64,000 nucleotides of DNA, taken from NCBI RefSeq assembly GCF_963675165.1, contig NC_087392.1, positions 1,255,001 through 1,319,000 of the forward strand. Reading direction: 5' to 3'. The notes below the pieces were generated by a model, which worked only from the letters and a program-made list of their open reading frames with translations, did no database searches and was not told the DNA's origin. Positions 48,895-63,911 of the stretch are shown piece by piece. Position 1 is the stretch's first letter. Each line of letters opens with the position of its first letter. The DNA is from Halichondria panicea (Eukaryota > Porifera > Demospongiae > Suberitida > Halichondriidae). Made by a program: the position numbers and the translations under genes.

Positions 48895-51338
48895 TGTGGG
48901 GTGGGGGTGGAAAGGGTGTATAGGTGGGTGAAGCATAAGGGGAATTCTTGCAACTACGTATGTATACATAATTATGGGACAGCTGTAGACTGTACATTGT
49001 TGATGCTTTTTACGTCAATTATTGTGTTGCAGACATAGACTTGTGTGCATCCGACCTACACTTCTGTGGAAAGCACTCGGATTGTGTTTACACAGGTAAG
49101 TGCATGTAGTTGTAGCTACTGGGGTGCTCATTAAACACTTTGTATAGGACCTGCCAACTACACTTGTGCGTGTCACCATGGCTACCTGAAGCTGGGGCAA
49201 AACTGTGTGGAAAGGTATAAACATTACTGTGAACTTATTAACTCAACTAGCTGTGTCTTCGATCGCAGGTATGTGCAAGGTGATGTTGGAGCAACAGAGG
49301 AGGAGTGGATCTTGTCAGATCAGTTTGACGGGTTTAACTGGGAGGAGGAAGTTCGAGGGAGACCATTTGTGTTCTTCCAAGGCTTGGACTCCCCCGGAGG
49401 TGACTACCTGGTTGTAGAGGGGCGAAGTCTGGAGGAATTGAGGGATGTGTGTCTCTCCACTCGACACTGTCTGGCCTTCAACACTAACGGCATTCTCAAG
49501 GACTCTCTGCGGCCACCTAATGTGTGGGGCAGGTGGGCAGGGCCTCAATACCCCCAACACGGACTCTATGTCTTAGGTGAGACTAGCTAGGCAAATTCAG
49601 TGCATGGAACCATACATAGATAATAGAGCACAGAAATGTCTCTATTATCTATGATGGAACTTACAAAATAGTACACTAATCTCTCACTTGCATGTACCGT
49701 TGCTATCCGCTTACACGAACACACACACACTCTCTCACATACTTTTGTATACATTCTCATATTTCTACAAAAACGTACATTGTTCTGAGACATTGTGAGA
49801 GATTGCTCACACACCATTCACTCTCTCCCTCTACACAGATATCGACTATTGTAGCTTGAATTTGGAGCAATGTCCCCCTCACTCGCTCTGCCTGAGGCAC
49901 TCTCCTGGTAACTACAGCTGTACCTGCACACCTCCCTGGATCCCCACCCATGACCACAGCTGTACTATTGACCTCGTACACATTATACTGTCAACTGATT
50001 CGGAACAACTCCCCGGACTGATCAGTGTCATCAACTCCACCTTAAACCATACCCAACACTCGGAGCAAATTGTATTTCATATCGTATTCATTGGAGAGCG
50101 ATTCGTGATTGAATCCTATCTGAGTTGCTATGGCTACAGCGACCACCCACAGATTGACATCACCATATTCAATGCTAGCCTGATAACAGAGCCTATTAAG
50201 GTGTACTCAAAAATCAGCCACGTTGGACACCTAGCCAGTACCGGAAATTTTGCAAGGTTCTACTTTCATCTCCTCTTTCCGGAGCTGAGTCGTGCAGTGT
50301 ACCTGGATGTGGACACGGTTGTGTTAGGGGACATGGCGGAGGTTTGGAGCACGCTACAGACAACAAACACACTCTTGGTGGCTGCTCCAAGGTTAGCATG
50401 ATGTTGAGTTGTGTCAGTAGACTTCTTAAACTGTATCTCTAAACAGTGAAATTGTTCCCTTATTGTATTATGTTTTTAAAACTCTAAAATTGTTCTGTAG
50501 AATCTCACCGACATATGGAGATATGTTGTCTGTACATGTCAAGACATTGTTTAGGGAACGGTTGGTTATTTATGGTCTATTTTGAAAGCTACAATCAAAT
50601 TATTATTGTTTCACAGATACCAGAGGGAATTCAGATCTGATGATGTTACTTTCAATGCTGGCGTATACGGAGTTAACCTTGACCTTTGGCGAGAGAATCG
50701 TATCCATGACGAAGTAGCGTATTGGATGAACCAGGTATAACAATAATAATTATGTTCATTTGTTATTTTTACCACAATGCCACGTACGCCACCCATACAC
50801 CCACACACATTGTCTAACACCCCCTCCCCCCCACTCACACACAGCAAGCTAAAGCTCCACTGTGGAAGTATGGAACACAGCCAATCATGTTGCTAGTGGC
50901 TCACAGACAATGGGGACACCTGGACCCACACTGGAATGTTAATGGTGACTCTAGCTATTGCCATAGTATCATTATCAGTGAGTTACTGCATGATCTCTGC
51001 AGGACTGGGCTGGAACACGAAGATGAGCAGACGCGATGTGGATGAGGCAAAACTACTTCATTGGAGTGGGAAAGGTTCATGAATTCATTTTTCTTTGCAT
51101 GCAAATTACTCACTATGCAGCTAAGAGCTAATTACAGTTTAAATAGTGGCTAATTCTGATATGTTGTGTCCATGCAGGAAAACCATGGCTACCCAATGGA
51201 CTATACAAAGATTTGTGGCATGCACACAATCCTCCGTCGTGCAGTGGGCACGGTCAATGCATCACCATGGAGACAGGCATCTATACGTGCCGTTGTGACA
51301 ATGGCCATATAGGAGAACTTTGCAGCCAACAAAACTGA

Positions 51339-54141
51339 CCAATTTATACTGTAGCTGTATTCACAAATTAAAACAAAATTTAATCATCAATGAAAGCACC
51401 ACATGTCTAGCGCCTGGTGAGATGCCTAAGCTACATAACATAAAGCTACTATTTAATAGCTTTTATACATTAATTATTGCTGCATGCAGGCAGAATCACA
51501 GGTAGCCAGCCTCCTTCAATTCACAAGGCCTCAGTTTAGTGCTGCCTGGAATCGAAGCTAAATCGGAGACTCAAGGAGTGGGTAATGATCGGCCTTGTTA
51601 AAAACGATCTATGCCAAAAGTTCAAGTCTTGCATGTAGTTGGGCGGAGTCCAACCAACGAAGATGAGCGCAGCGTTGGTTTTAGCCTCGATTCCAGGCCG
51701 CAAAGAGAAAGGTGGAATCGAGGCTACGTTGGTTGGATTCGGCTCGCACAGCCAGCCCCGGATGTTTTCTATTTGAATGCTAGGTCGATAACTCGGGGCT
51801 GGTGCGAGGCTAATTCGTTTTTTTTTTTTTTTTTTGAAGTTTTATATAAGCAACTAGCTATCAATGCATGTAAGCTATCAATGCATGTATATATATATAC
51901 ATGTAAATAATTATTGTTATTGAGAGTTGCTGCTAGTTCAGCTTCAGTTCAGTGGCACTCGGCCCTCTTGGCATGCCAGGTCCATTGTGTCGATGGATGT
52001 TATTGGATGGTGAATGCTTGATCTTGCACCTCTTAGGCACATTGTAGCTGAGTGTAGTAGAGAATAACTCAGTTTGCATCTGATCCAATGGATTATCTTA
52101 CTGTATGTCTTGTTTTGTTTCTGAGCTGTCATTGAGGCTATTCTTTTGTAGACTACATTTGCAATTGGGCCCATTCCTCCTGATGTTGAGAAGACAAGGG
52201 GGGAGAAGGATCCATGCTCCACTTCTCTTATACTCCACTTCTCTTATATGTTCATCGTATGCTCTTTTCTTCTCTAGTTCGTTCTTCTTGTAGCATTGAC
52301 TGAGGGAGGTATGTCGATGACTCTGCGCGAAAGGGCTGAACACCCTTATGTCAAAAAATGCGCGGTTCCGATCTCTTCCCCAGAAATTATCTGCTGCAAT
52401 ATCTAGGCGGGCTCCTTCCTCTCTGTTTGCCGTTCTAAGTCTGAGTTGTTCTCCTGAGAGAGGTTGGAGTGGTGGTTCAGTTCCAACGTTGTGGCAAACT
52501 TCAGTGAGGAAACCCGCTGTAATGTCCCTCAGTTCGTTGGTTGCAAAATTGAGTTAAGCCTGTGGGTAAAAAATAAATGTGGATAAGTACAGTGGCTGTG
52601 ACGTAACATAATGTGAGGACTACTTATTGATTTACACAATAGATTTACCATTGAAAGCACTATCCATTAATACACACTCAAGCAACAAGTCCCTCGGATC
52701 GGATACACACAAGTCCCTCGGATTGTAAACACATTCAGGCCACATAGTTCTCGGATCAGATACCACGTACTTACTCTGTGACCAATTTTTGGCAAATGTC
52801 ACAACAATACTTCCTTCCAGAGAGAATGGCACTGAACGTCGAACAGACACACCAACACTTTGAAGATGGCTTCACTCAGAGAAACAAGAGGAGAAATCAC
52901 CATCACAACACTTCTTTCAGAGAGAGGTGCACTGGTACATGGTCCTGTCAAGCTTCACATCAATCAAGAAAGGGAGTGTCTGGAAAGCAGATGGACTTGC
53001 TCTGGGACTTGCCATAGCCGGTCGGTACGGTACCCACATAAAACACCAGCGTACAGACTAGACTATGGTAGGGTGGTTATTAAACCATAGATTGAAAAGG
53101 AAGGGGATTGGAAACGACCAGGCCTCCCTGTGTAAATGGTTGAAACACTCCGCGTTATGATTTCGCGATCGCGATTATTTTTGTTTTGACCGTACTCTGG
53201 TTGTATTTCAACTGTTTCTAGCTCTCCTATCCACTAGCGATCACTCAAAGGCTGGGAGGTTACTCTAGAGAAGTAAGTTTACACCACTGACAAGCTCTAA
53301 CTTGTCTAAGTCCGCTGTCTTTACTCTGTTTTTAGTTTTTGTTGAGTATAGCTTGAATTACTCCATGTCAACTTTTCTCTTTCCCTGCTGCGAAGCCTAA
53401 ACAGCAAAATACATTGCTTGACTTGGTTATTATGTATCTAAGTGCTATATAGAATGGTTTCATGCCATGGATAAGCTTTACTGTTCATAAACGTTTGCAG
53501 TATAGTCCTTCAAACTGCTTTAGTATACTTTTAGACACACCACGGGCCTTGACCTCTCACGACTTCATAGTAAGGGCTATTCCTTCTTTTATAGCATGTA
53601 TTTAGTGGTTGCGTTGCTTAGTCGACCTTTTAGAGCTATATTCTCTTTACTTTTTAGAATATTCAACATTAAAAGTGATCAATTTCACCATTTCTATTTC
53701 TTTATGTACAGCACATTGTATGGCAGCCAAGACAGGTAATGAGCATGCTGACTATAAAATAATCCCTTTGTAGTTTTAGCCACGCCCTATAACGCGGAGT
53801 GTTTCACGCAAACATTTTCGTTTCCAATCCCCTTCCTTTTCAATCTATGATTAAACGAAGAGTGACATAATTATTTGCGCGAGTCCCCACTCGCAGAAAA
53901 TGCTCATTAAAACACTTGCGAATACATAGAAAAGAATGGACGAGTGCATGATTAATTTCACAGGAATTGAAAACACAAACAAATCTACCTGTCACCGGTA
54001 GGTATGCAGAATAGCTCACAGTTTAAAGACTAAATCGTTTTGCTTGCCTACTGCTAACTGCAGCAAGATCTGGTGCTCAGTAGGTATATATATACAATCT
54101 CAGCCTATCTGAGTCTGAGATAGAAAGGGTGCTTGAGTACC
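51339..54141. other. spacer between copies B and C, duplicate of 42454-45255
   Basis: Same order and lesions as the A-B spacer at a constant offset of 8885-8886 bases; by eye only a handful of differences (one extra T in the poly-T run, c/t near 52496, g/a near 53248). Confidence 0.9.
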
Positions 54142-54980
54142 ATGAGCCCCCCTGGCTGCGCTCCTGCTGACTGGCCTCTCCCGACCTCCAAGCTGCTTAT
54201 CCTGCTATGTGTGCCTTCCTGTGTCCTAGTGTGCACTCTCCTGGGCTTGCATTCTACACAGACTGGTAAGTTTGACTGGGAAACCACAAGTGTGCCTGCA
54301 TGCACACACATTGCAATGCAGTGTTGGTTATTGTTATAATTTGCCACTGAGCTTCTCCCATACACATGCATACGTAACAAGAATATCCACTGCAGATTTC
54401 ATTCGTCCCAAGGTTTACTGCACCCCTATCCCCACGCACACACTCATCACACACCCCCACTCTCAGCGGGTTGTCCTTGTAACGGGCGCTGCCGGATTTA
54501 TTGGCTACCACGTCAGCCGAGCCCTGGTTGACAACTGGAAGGCCACTGTAGTCGGTCTAGACCTATTCACAGACTATTACGACCCTCAACTCAAGCATGA
54601 CCGTGCAAACGAGCTAATCAAGATAGGGGTCACTATTCACCGGGGCGATGTCTGCGATACTCAACTTTTACTGCATCTGTTTGAGAGATACCAGTTCACA
54701 GACGTCATCCACCTTGCAGCTCAAGCAGGGGTCAGACACTCACTCAAGGACCCGGTCAGTTACGTGCGCAACAATATCCAGTGCTTTCAAGTTTAACTGG
54801 ACACCCTGAAGCAATTCAATGTAAGTCACTAGTGAGTGTGTGTATTTTGATATACCAACAGTCTTATTGGTACAAACTGAATTAGTACAAACTGAGATTC
54901 CCTGGAATGAAGCAATAATAATTATAGTTGGCATAAACATGCAGTAATTCTATACTGATAACTGCATGACTGTACACTAA

Positions 54981-56695
<1,715 letters not shown>

Positions 56696-56896
56696 GTGCT
56701 CCTCGAGTACGGGGCTGAGTCTGTGGCGTTGGGTCTATGCCCTCTGGCATTGCGCCTTATGTGGCTGGGCCTCTCGTTTCGGGCTCAGTCGAGGAATCTG
56801 GTTTCGATATGAAGTCACTGCCCTTAGTTTATGTGGTCCACTTCTCACAACCCTAGGTTATTTAACTGAAATTTATTTAACTGAAAACCAATTAAT

Positions 56897-57568
56897 TTGA
56901 AGAGACTGAATGGCTACTTGAATATCGGCTATATACATACTGAATTTCAACACTTAAATGTTTTCACAGCCATGAATAAACAAGCTAAAGAATTCCTAAA
57001 AGCCAAATCGGCTCAGTATCAGAAACTTCGCTCAGCTGTCTCTATCCTAGAGGAAAACATTCAAAGGCAAAACCAACTGAAATTAGGAGCGATCCCGGAA
57101 GAATTCATACCGAAACCTAACTTAACCTGCGAAAACGACACTTTCCATCAACAATTTCTATCAGAATACTCCCACATCTTCACAAAATATCTAGAAGCAG
57201 TAATAACCAGCAACAACCAGAGTTTGGCCCAAACAAAGACGGCACTAGAATCTCTTGTGAATGACACAGAACGAGATTTACTTAAATTTGAAATACGTGA
57301 CACAGATATCCAAATACAATACAGAAAATTCCTAAAAGAAAACAAGATCCACGGACACGTCCCCACACCTGAGTTGCAAATCAGACTAAATAAAAAACAT
57401 CGGCCGCCAAGGCTTTCTCTCGGTGCGAAACGCAATACTCGCAGAAAACGGTGTAGAGAAATGTCTCAACACCCAATAGCCCAAAAAATTCCCAAAACAT
57501 CACAAACTCCTTTTTTATGGGAAGGCCCCCAACCGAAACACAACCCACCAGGTGCGTCCACAATCTGA
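56897..57568 (+). CDS. Penelope-like element ORF1 (N-terminal region)
   Basis: Encodes up to 223 residues; the true start may be the ATG near 56972 (MNKQAKEFLK). Helical, basic towards the end (LSLGAKRNTRRKRCREM), with no domain I can name. It overlaps the RT frame by 52 nt. A canonical in-frame slippery heptamer T-TTT-TTA (57511-57517) lies in the overlap, so the RT is probably reached by -1 frameshifting, though a simple one-base lesion is possible. Confidence 0.7.
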   Translation: MKRLNGYLNIGYIHTEFQHLNVFTAMNKQAKEFLKAKSAQYQKLRSAVSILEENIQRQNQLKLGAIPEEFIPKPNLTCENDTFHQQFLSEYSHIFTKYLEAVITSNNQSLAQTKTALESLVNDTERDLLKFEIRDTDIQIQYRKFLKENKIHGHVPTPELQIRLNKKHRPPRLSLGAKRNTRRKRCREMSQHPIAQKIPKTSQTPFLWEGPQPKHNPPGASTI

Positions 57569-59601
57569 GCTCACTCACCCTCACCACTGCCGAATCACAA
57601 TTACTAAATAAAGGCCTAAGCTTCGCACTCACCAAAAACTTATGTAGTACGGAACCCAAATTACAACTGTTACGAGAGTTTAACGAATACTCAAAGTCAC
57701 TTAGAAGAATATACACTAACTCTATATATTATCGCACGCCGAAACCAGTAAAAAGTGGTATACCCACAACGACAGAAAAAGTACATAGACCAATGCGATT
57801 CCTACCAACAACCACATACTCTTCTTTTAATGATACATACAATAGTGGATACAGAAATGTCGAACAATACATTTCCGTCACAAAAGATAATATCAATGAC
57901 CAGTTACACGAAATCTTCAAGCCCAAAACAAATGTCACACTCGCAGAATCTTTAGCACTACAAAAATTCAAAAAACAAAAAAATCGAGTCACCATTAAGC
58001 CAGCAGATAAGAACTTAGGCGTAGTTATAATGGACACCACAGACTACGTCCAACAATGCCTCCTAATCTTACTAGACGATAAGGTATATAAAAGAACCGC
58101 CGAGTATCCCACCACCAAAATCACCAACCAACTCCAAGAAGTTCTGTCAAAATACCATACCACACTCACTAGTACCGATAAGCGGCTAAAACGATTCGTT
58201 CTCCCCAATAAAGACATTTTCCAAATTCCACAATTTTACGGCATTCCGAAAATTCATAAACAATTCAAAAAACTGCCACCAGTCAGACCCATAGTTGCAA
58301 ACTGTAATTCTCCACTAACGCCAGCTAGTAAGCTCTTAGATCATGTGCTTCAACCCCTAGCTCAAACGTACGAAGATTACCTACAAAATTCCGCTTGTTT
58401 GTCACTAATTCTAGAAGACTTACAAATTCCCGACAATGCGCTATTAGTAGCAATTGACGTCGACTCATTGTATCCCTCCATTCCTCAAGAGGAATGTCTG
58501 CAGATAATATACACCGAAATGTTAAGTCATAGGTACACGTTGCTGCTAGACCCAAATCTAATCATCCAACTTCTACAAATATGCGTTAATCACAATTATT
58601 TCGAGTTTGGACCAGTTACATTCCAACAAATACAAGGTACAGCAATGGGAGCCCCGTTCTCACCCACCATCGCTAACATATTCATGTCGGTAATCATCAG
58701 AAGATTTTTAGAAAAACAACCAGCTAAACCTCTCCTGATTAAAAGATACATAGATGACATTTTTATAGTGTGGCAGCATGATGAAAACTCACTAATCAGC
58801 TTCCTATCCGAACTCAATATATCCCACCAAAAATTAAGTTACAAATACTCCTACTCATCTCAACAAGTCTCGTTTCTAGATATGACAATTTACAAAGGTC
58901 CCCACTTCCACAAATCTCGAAAACTAGACACAAAAACCTTCCAAAAACAACAAAATCTCTACCAGTACCTACATTATACATCAAACCATCCGAAACACAT
59001 CTTCAAATCCATCATTACCGGAGAATGTACCAGACTTGTGCGCACAAACACCACCATCCAGGAGTTTCAAACCATGACTCAGCTCCTTAGCATACGCCTT
59101 AAAAAACGAGACTATCCCCAAACCCTCATTGACAAAACCATCAATTCCGTGTCATATGAGAGAAGACCTCAGTTACTTCGGAAAATGAAAAAACCTCCTG
59201 CCAGAGTAAGACCACCCATTTTCAAGTGCCTCTCGCCTCCAAATTTCCAATTACTAAAAAGTGTCACACTACAGCACTACAAAGGCTTACTATTACCCAG
59301 TCCCAGAATAATCAATCTGAAACACCAAAATCTCGGTAAAGAACTCGTTAGGGCCAAAATCAGTTTAAACGAAGAACAAACGTTCAGAACTGAAATAACC
59401 TTTGATCAAGTCCACCAACACACAATTACAAGAAGCGTTCCCACTCTCACACAACACACTCGAATAAGTAAGTGTATGAAACCGAGCTGTGCAACATGTC
59501 AACACCTAGTATGTAATAGATTTTTCAGATCATCGAATCAGAAAAAACGTATCCAATCAGACACCAATTTTCCTGCAATTCAAGATATCTCATATATCTA
59601 A
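57517..59601 (+). CDS. Penelope-like element reverse transcriptase ORF
   Basis: 694 residues in the -1 frame relative to ORF1. Begins MGRPPTETQ with a typical PLE start NLSSLTLTTAESQLLNKGLSF, then finger motifs (YGIPKIHK, RPIVANCNSP), palm motif A AIDVDSLYPSIP, B QGTAMGAPFSP, C RYIDDIFIVW, and D/E SFLDMTIY. All catalytic Asp are present. A Cys pair (CMKPSCATC) lies near the end. The frame stops at 59601, but PLE similarity has already moved to the -1 frame by about 59540 (see next entry), so the last ~20 codons are probably out of frame. Confidence 0.88.
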   Translation: MGRPPTETQPTRCVHNLSSLTLTTAESQLLNKGLSFALTKNLCSTEPKLQLLREFNEYSKSLRRIYTNSIYYRTPKPVKSGIPTTTEKVHRPMRFLPTTTYSSFNDTYNSGYRNVEQYISVTKDNINDQLHEIFKPKTNVTLAESLALQKFKKQKNRVTIKPADKNLGVVIMDTTDYVQQCLLILLDDKVYKRTAEYPTTKITNQLQEVLSKYHTTLTSTDKRLKRFVLPNKDIFQIPQFYGIPKIHKQFKKLPPVRPIVANCNSPLTPASKLLDHVLQPLAQTYEDYLQNSACLSLILEDLQIPDNALLVAIDVDSLYPSIPQEECLQIIYTEMLSHRYTLLLDPNLIIQLLQICVNHNYFEFGPVTFQQIQGTAMGAPFSPTIANIFMSVIIRRFLEKQPAKPLLIKRYIDDIFIVWQHDENSLISFLSELNISHQKLSYKYSYSSQQVSFLDMTIYKGPHFHKSRKLDTKTFQKQQNLYQYLHYTSNHPKHIFKSIITGECTRLVRTNTTIQEFQTMTQLLSIRLKKRDYPQTLIDKTINSVSYERRPQLLRKMKKPPARVRPPIFKCLSPPNFQLLKSVTLQHYKGLLLPSPRIINLKHQNLGKELVRAKISLNEEQTFRTEITFDQVHQHTITRSVPTLTQHTRISKCMKPSCATCQHLVCNRFFRSSNQKKRIQSDTNFPAIQDISYI

Positions 59602-59867
59602 TTACATGCTCACATTGCAAGAAACAGTATGTGGGTTACACCACTCAAACGCTTCGAACTAGAATCAATCATCATCGTAGCAATATTTTCAACAAAGTAA
59701 GAACGTATATAAGCAACCACTTCAACTTTACCGATCACTCTGTCAGAAACCTGAAAGTACAGTGTATTGACGCAACAACGTCCTTCACAGAACTCCAAGC
59801 TTTAGAACACTACTGGATAGCTACACTTAGAACAATTATTCCACATGGACTAAATGTATTATCATAA
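59526..59867 (+). pseudogene. Penelope-like GIY-YIG endonuclease domain, in a shifted frame
   Basis: The frame carries EKTYPIRHQFSC, YLITCSHCKKQYVGYTTQT and LQALEHYWIATL, the Cys/His linker and GIY-YIG core of EN+ PLEs. It is -1 relative to the RT frame; the switch lies near a six-A run (59542-59547). A one-base loss there would explain it, so this copy is probably inactive for the endonuclease unless frameshifting occurs. Confidence 0.8.
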
Positions 59868-60000
59868 TGTATCCACGTGTTTTTAATTAAGTCACATGAC
59901 TTGCAGTAAATACACCTCGATCCATTTAAAAAGATAGCTGTGCAAAATCTAAAACAGATACTGAGATTGCGCATGCGCGTACCGTTCCCCATGTAGGGGA

Positions 60001-60055
60001 TTGGGACCTTTACCCACAAGGGTGGGGTCCCAATCCCCCACCCTTGTGGGTAAAG

Positions 60056-60056
<1 letters not shown>
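60001..60056. repeat. strong hairpin at the 3' end of the Penelope-like element
   Basis: tttacccacaagggtgggg pairs with ccccacccttgtgggtaaa, and an overlapping gggattgggacc/ggtcccaatccc pair gives an alternative fold. It directly precedes a CA tract and the second 1.1-kb repeat. Confidence 0.88.

Positions 60057-60057
<1 letters not shown>

Positions 60058-60131
<74 letters not shown>
60058..60131 (+). repeat. (CA)n microsatellite downstream of the Penelope-like element
   Basis: About 36 CA units between the 3' hairpin and the right 1.1-kb repeat. Confidence 0.95.
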
Positions 60132-60133
<2 letters not shown>

Positions 60134-60138
60134 CTATC

Positions 60139-61476
<1,338 letters not shown>

Positions 61477-63027
61477 AAACGTCTCTTGTGTATGCATCCT
61501 CCTCTAGTGTCTATGGTCGATCAGCCCCCCTCCCCTTCAGCACTCTCACACCTCCTAATCCTCCATCAAATATCTATGCTGCCTCAAAGCAGACAAACGA
61601 ACTGTTTTCCAAAACCTACTGCTCTCAATACGGCATCCAATCAATTGGGCTACGATTTTTCACTGTGTACGGACCCTGGGGAAGACCAGACATGGCTGTG
61701 TACAAGTTTACTGACAGCATTATCAACAAAAGACCTATACCAATGTTTACAGCATCGCAAGCACTAGAGAGAGATTTCACATTTGTTGACGACATAGTGG
61801 GTGTGATTCTGGCAGCCCTAGACCACGCCCCCCAGTGTTGTGGGGAGGTGTACAATGCTGGTCTCGGAGAGCCAGAGAGTCTGTCCACACTAGTGAGGCT
61901 GCTGGAGGAGGAGCTCAATTCAACAGCAGACACAGTGAGTGAAACTGATCAATTCATTGCTTAATTCATTGCACAAGCTTTTCATGCCTGCATGGCTAAT
62001 CACAATCTCGCAAATGTTGTCTCAGATTCTGTATCAGTGTTCACTTTGTGGCTACACTGTATTGCAGGATCCGTCTCCTTTGTTATCATGTGACATGCAT
62101 ATGACCTGGGCGGACATGGAGGAAACAAAGAGAGTCTTGGGGTACACACCTCGTGTCAAATTGAGGGACGGTCTTCGAGAATTCATAGCGTGGTACAAGC
62201 ACTATCACTCTCAGAATAAAACCAGTGAAAGATTGAAGTGAGTGTTGTTTTTGCAGTGACAATCTCTGTAGATTGATTTGTATAGAAACAGGAGTAGATT
62301 CTGGTTGAAATTATCGTGTGTGTGCATTTACTTGTACGTAATAGTTATGTAATTGTTAATGTTGATTGTTGATACTAACTTGTAGGTGTACAGATTACGT
62401 GACAATTAGCGCTATTACCACTTCAACTCTTTAATGTGTGGGGTTGTGTTTGCAGGGAGTTGTATGGGGAAGGGGAAGTTATTGCTACGATGGCAAAGGG
62501 AAGGCTGGAGCAAAGAATCAGAGAGTACAATGACAGAATCAATGGTCTTAAACAAAGGTTAGAGAGCTGACAGTGCCTATAGATATTCCTCCAATGTTCA
62601 GGTATTATCAGTATGCGAAAGATCGTGACATTCCATTACCTGTCCTTACAAAGAAGAGATTCATCTTCTACCCAGGTAAAGTATTTTCACCCAGTGCTCT
62701 ATTATCACATCATGCAATGTGCTATCATGCTTGTGTAGGTAAGGAGTCACCTGGACACACTGTGATCAAGGCCCCTAGTTACAGAGGCAACCTGAAGGTA
62801 TTCACTCAGTGTAATTATCCACTTGGCAATGGCATTTGAGAACAATCAAATGGTTGCAGCTTTTGGAGGAGCGTTGCCTGGCTACAGAGCAGTGTATAGC
62901 ATTCACTAGTTCTGGGGAGTTTAAGAACCGACTGACTCCCATGAATAAGTGGGTGGCTACACCACAAGAGGATGGGATGTATGTGGCAGGTGAGTGAATA
63001 GGTGTTTGCACGCATTGTGTGGGTGTG

Positions 63028-63082
63028 TAGCCTCGAGACCAGGCCGTTCGTTGTCTGAAAGAACGGCCTGGTCTCGAGGCTA
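63028..63082. repeat. 22-bp perfect-stem hairpin in intron 8 of copy C
   Basis: Identical in stem and loop to 48840-48894 in copy B; missing in copy A. Confidence 0.92.
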
Positions 63083-63779
63083 TGTGGGGTGGGGGTGGAA
63101 AGGGTGTTTATAGGTGGGTGAAGCATAAGGGGAATTCTTGCAACTACGTATGTGCACATAATTATGGGACAGCTGTAGACTGTACATTGTTGATGCTTTT
63201 TACGTCAATTATTGTGTTGCAGACATAGACTTGTGTGCATCCGACCTACACTTCTGTGGAAAGCACTCGGATTGTGTTTACACAGGTGAGTGTGATTGTA
63301 GCTACTGGGGTGCTCATTAAACACTTTGTATAGGACCTGCCAACTACACTTGTGCGTGTCACCATGGCTACCTGAAGCTGGGGCAAAACTGTGTGGAAAG
63401 GTATAAACATTTCTGTGAATTTATTAACTCAATTAGCTGTGTCTTCGATTGCAGGTATGTGCAAGGTGATGTTGGAGCCACAGAGGAGGAGTGGATCTTG
63501 TCAGACCAGTTTGACGGGTTTAACTGGGAGGAGGTGGTTCGAGGGAGACCATTTGTGTTCTTCCAAGGCCTGGACTCCCCCGGAGGTGACTACCTGGTTG
63601 TAGAGGGGCGAAGTCTGGAGGAATTGAGGGATGTGTGTCTCTCCACTCGACACTGTCTGGCCTTCAACACTAACGGCATTCTCAAGGACTCTCTGCGGCC
63701 ACCTAGTGTGTGGGGCAGGTGGGCAGGGCCTCAATACCCCCAACACGGACTCTATGTCTTAGGTGAGACTATATACACA

Positions 63780-63911
63780 TACCGTAATCGTTCTAATTAT
63801 AGAACCAGTAAAAAATAATTGAAACTATACGATTTTATATGGTAGTATATGGGAGTTATAAAAGAGGGCGTCCTAACCGAGGCTGGTTCTATAATTAGAA
63901 CACTTATGGTA
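63780..63911. mobile_element. 132-bp MITE with TA flanks (Tc1/mariner-like) in copy C intron 11
   Basis: Ends are imperfect ~29-bp inverted repeats; the inner 19 bases (gttctaattatagaaccag) pair perfectly with the right end. It is bounded by TA on each side (TACCGTAAT ... TTATGGTA). Copies A and B lack it, so it inserted after the duplication. Confidence 0.85.

Larger units (their letters stand above)
45256..51338 (+). pseudogene. epimerase/PAN-EGF/GT8 fusion, copy B, epimerase exon 3 interrupted by a hAT-type element
   Basis: Exons as in copy A: 45256-45379, 45510-45934, 46183-46234 plus 47332-47743 (exon 3 split by the element), 47877-48046, 48265-48366, 48411-48484, 48548-48606, 48672-48801, 49033-49095, 49148-49214, 49269-49576, 49839-50391, 50617-50734, 50845-50944, 51003-51074, 51178-51338. 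The anchor starts MSPPGCAPADW, longer than in A. The insertion falls just after SSVYGRSA, before the catalytic YxxxK, and introduces stops. Exon 3 is 459 nt with phase 0 at both ends, so skipping it would keep frame and leave anchor plus transferase. From exon 12 on the sequence is almost identical to copy A. Whether a transferase-only product is made cannot be told. Confidence 0.8.
56696..60055 (+). mobile_element. Penelope-like retroelement (reverse transcriptase plus GIY-YIG endonuclease)
   Basis: Three consecutive open frames: 56897-57568, 57517-59601, and ~59520-59867. The second encodes a PLE-type RT with DVDSLYPSI, GTAMGAPFSPTIANI, and YIDDIF; the third a GIY-YIG endonuclease with KQYVGYTTQTLRTR. 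This RT-then-GIY-YIG order is diagnostic of EN+ Penelope-like elements. The element sits in intron 2 of copy C on the gene's strand, between two 1.1-kb direct repeats and CA tracts. The 3' end carries a strong hairpin. Confidence 0.92.
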
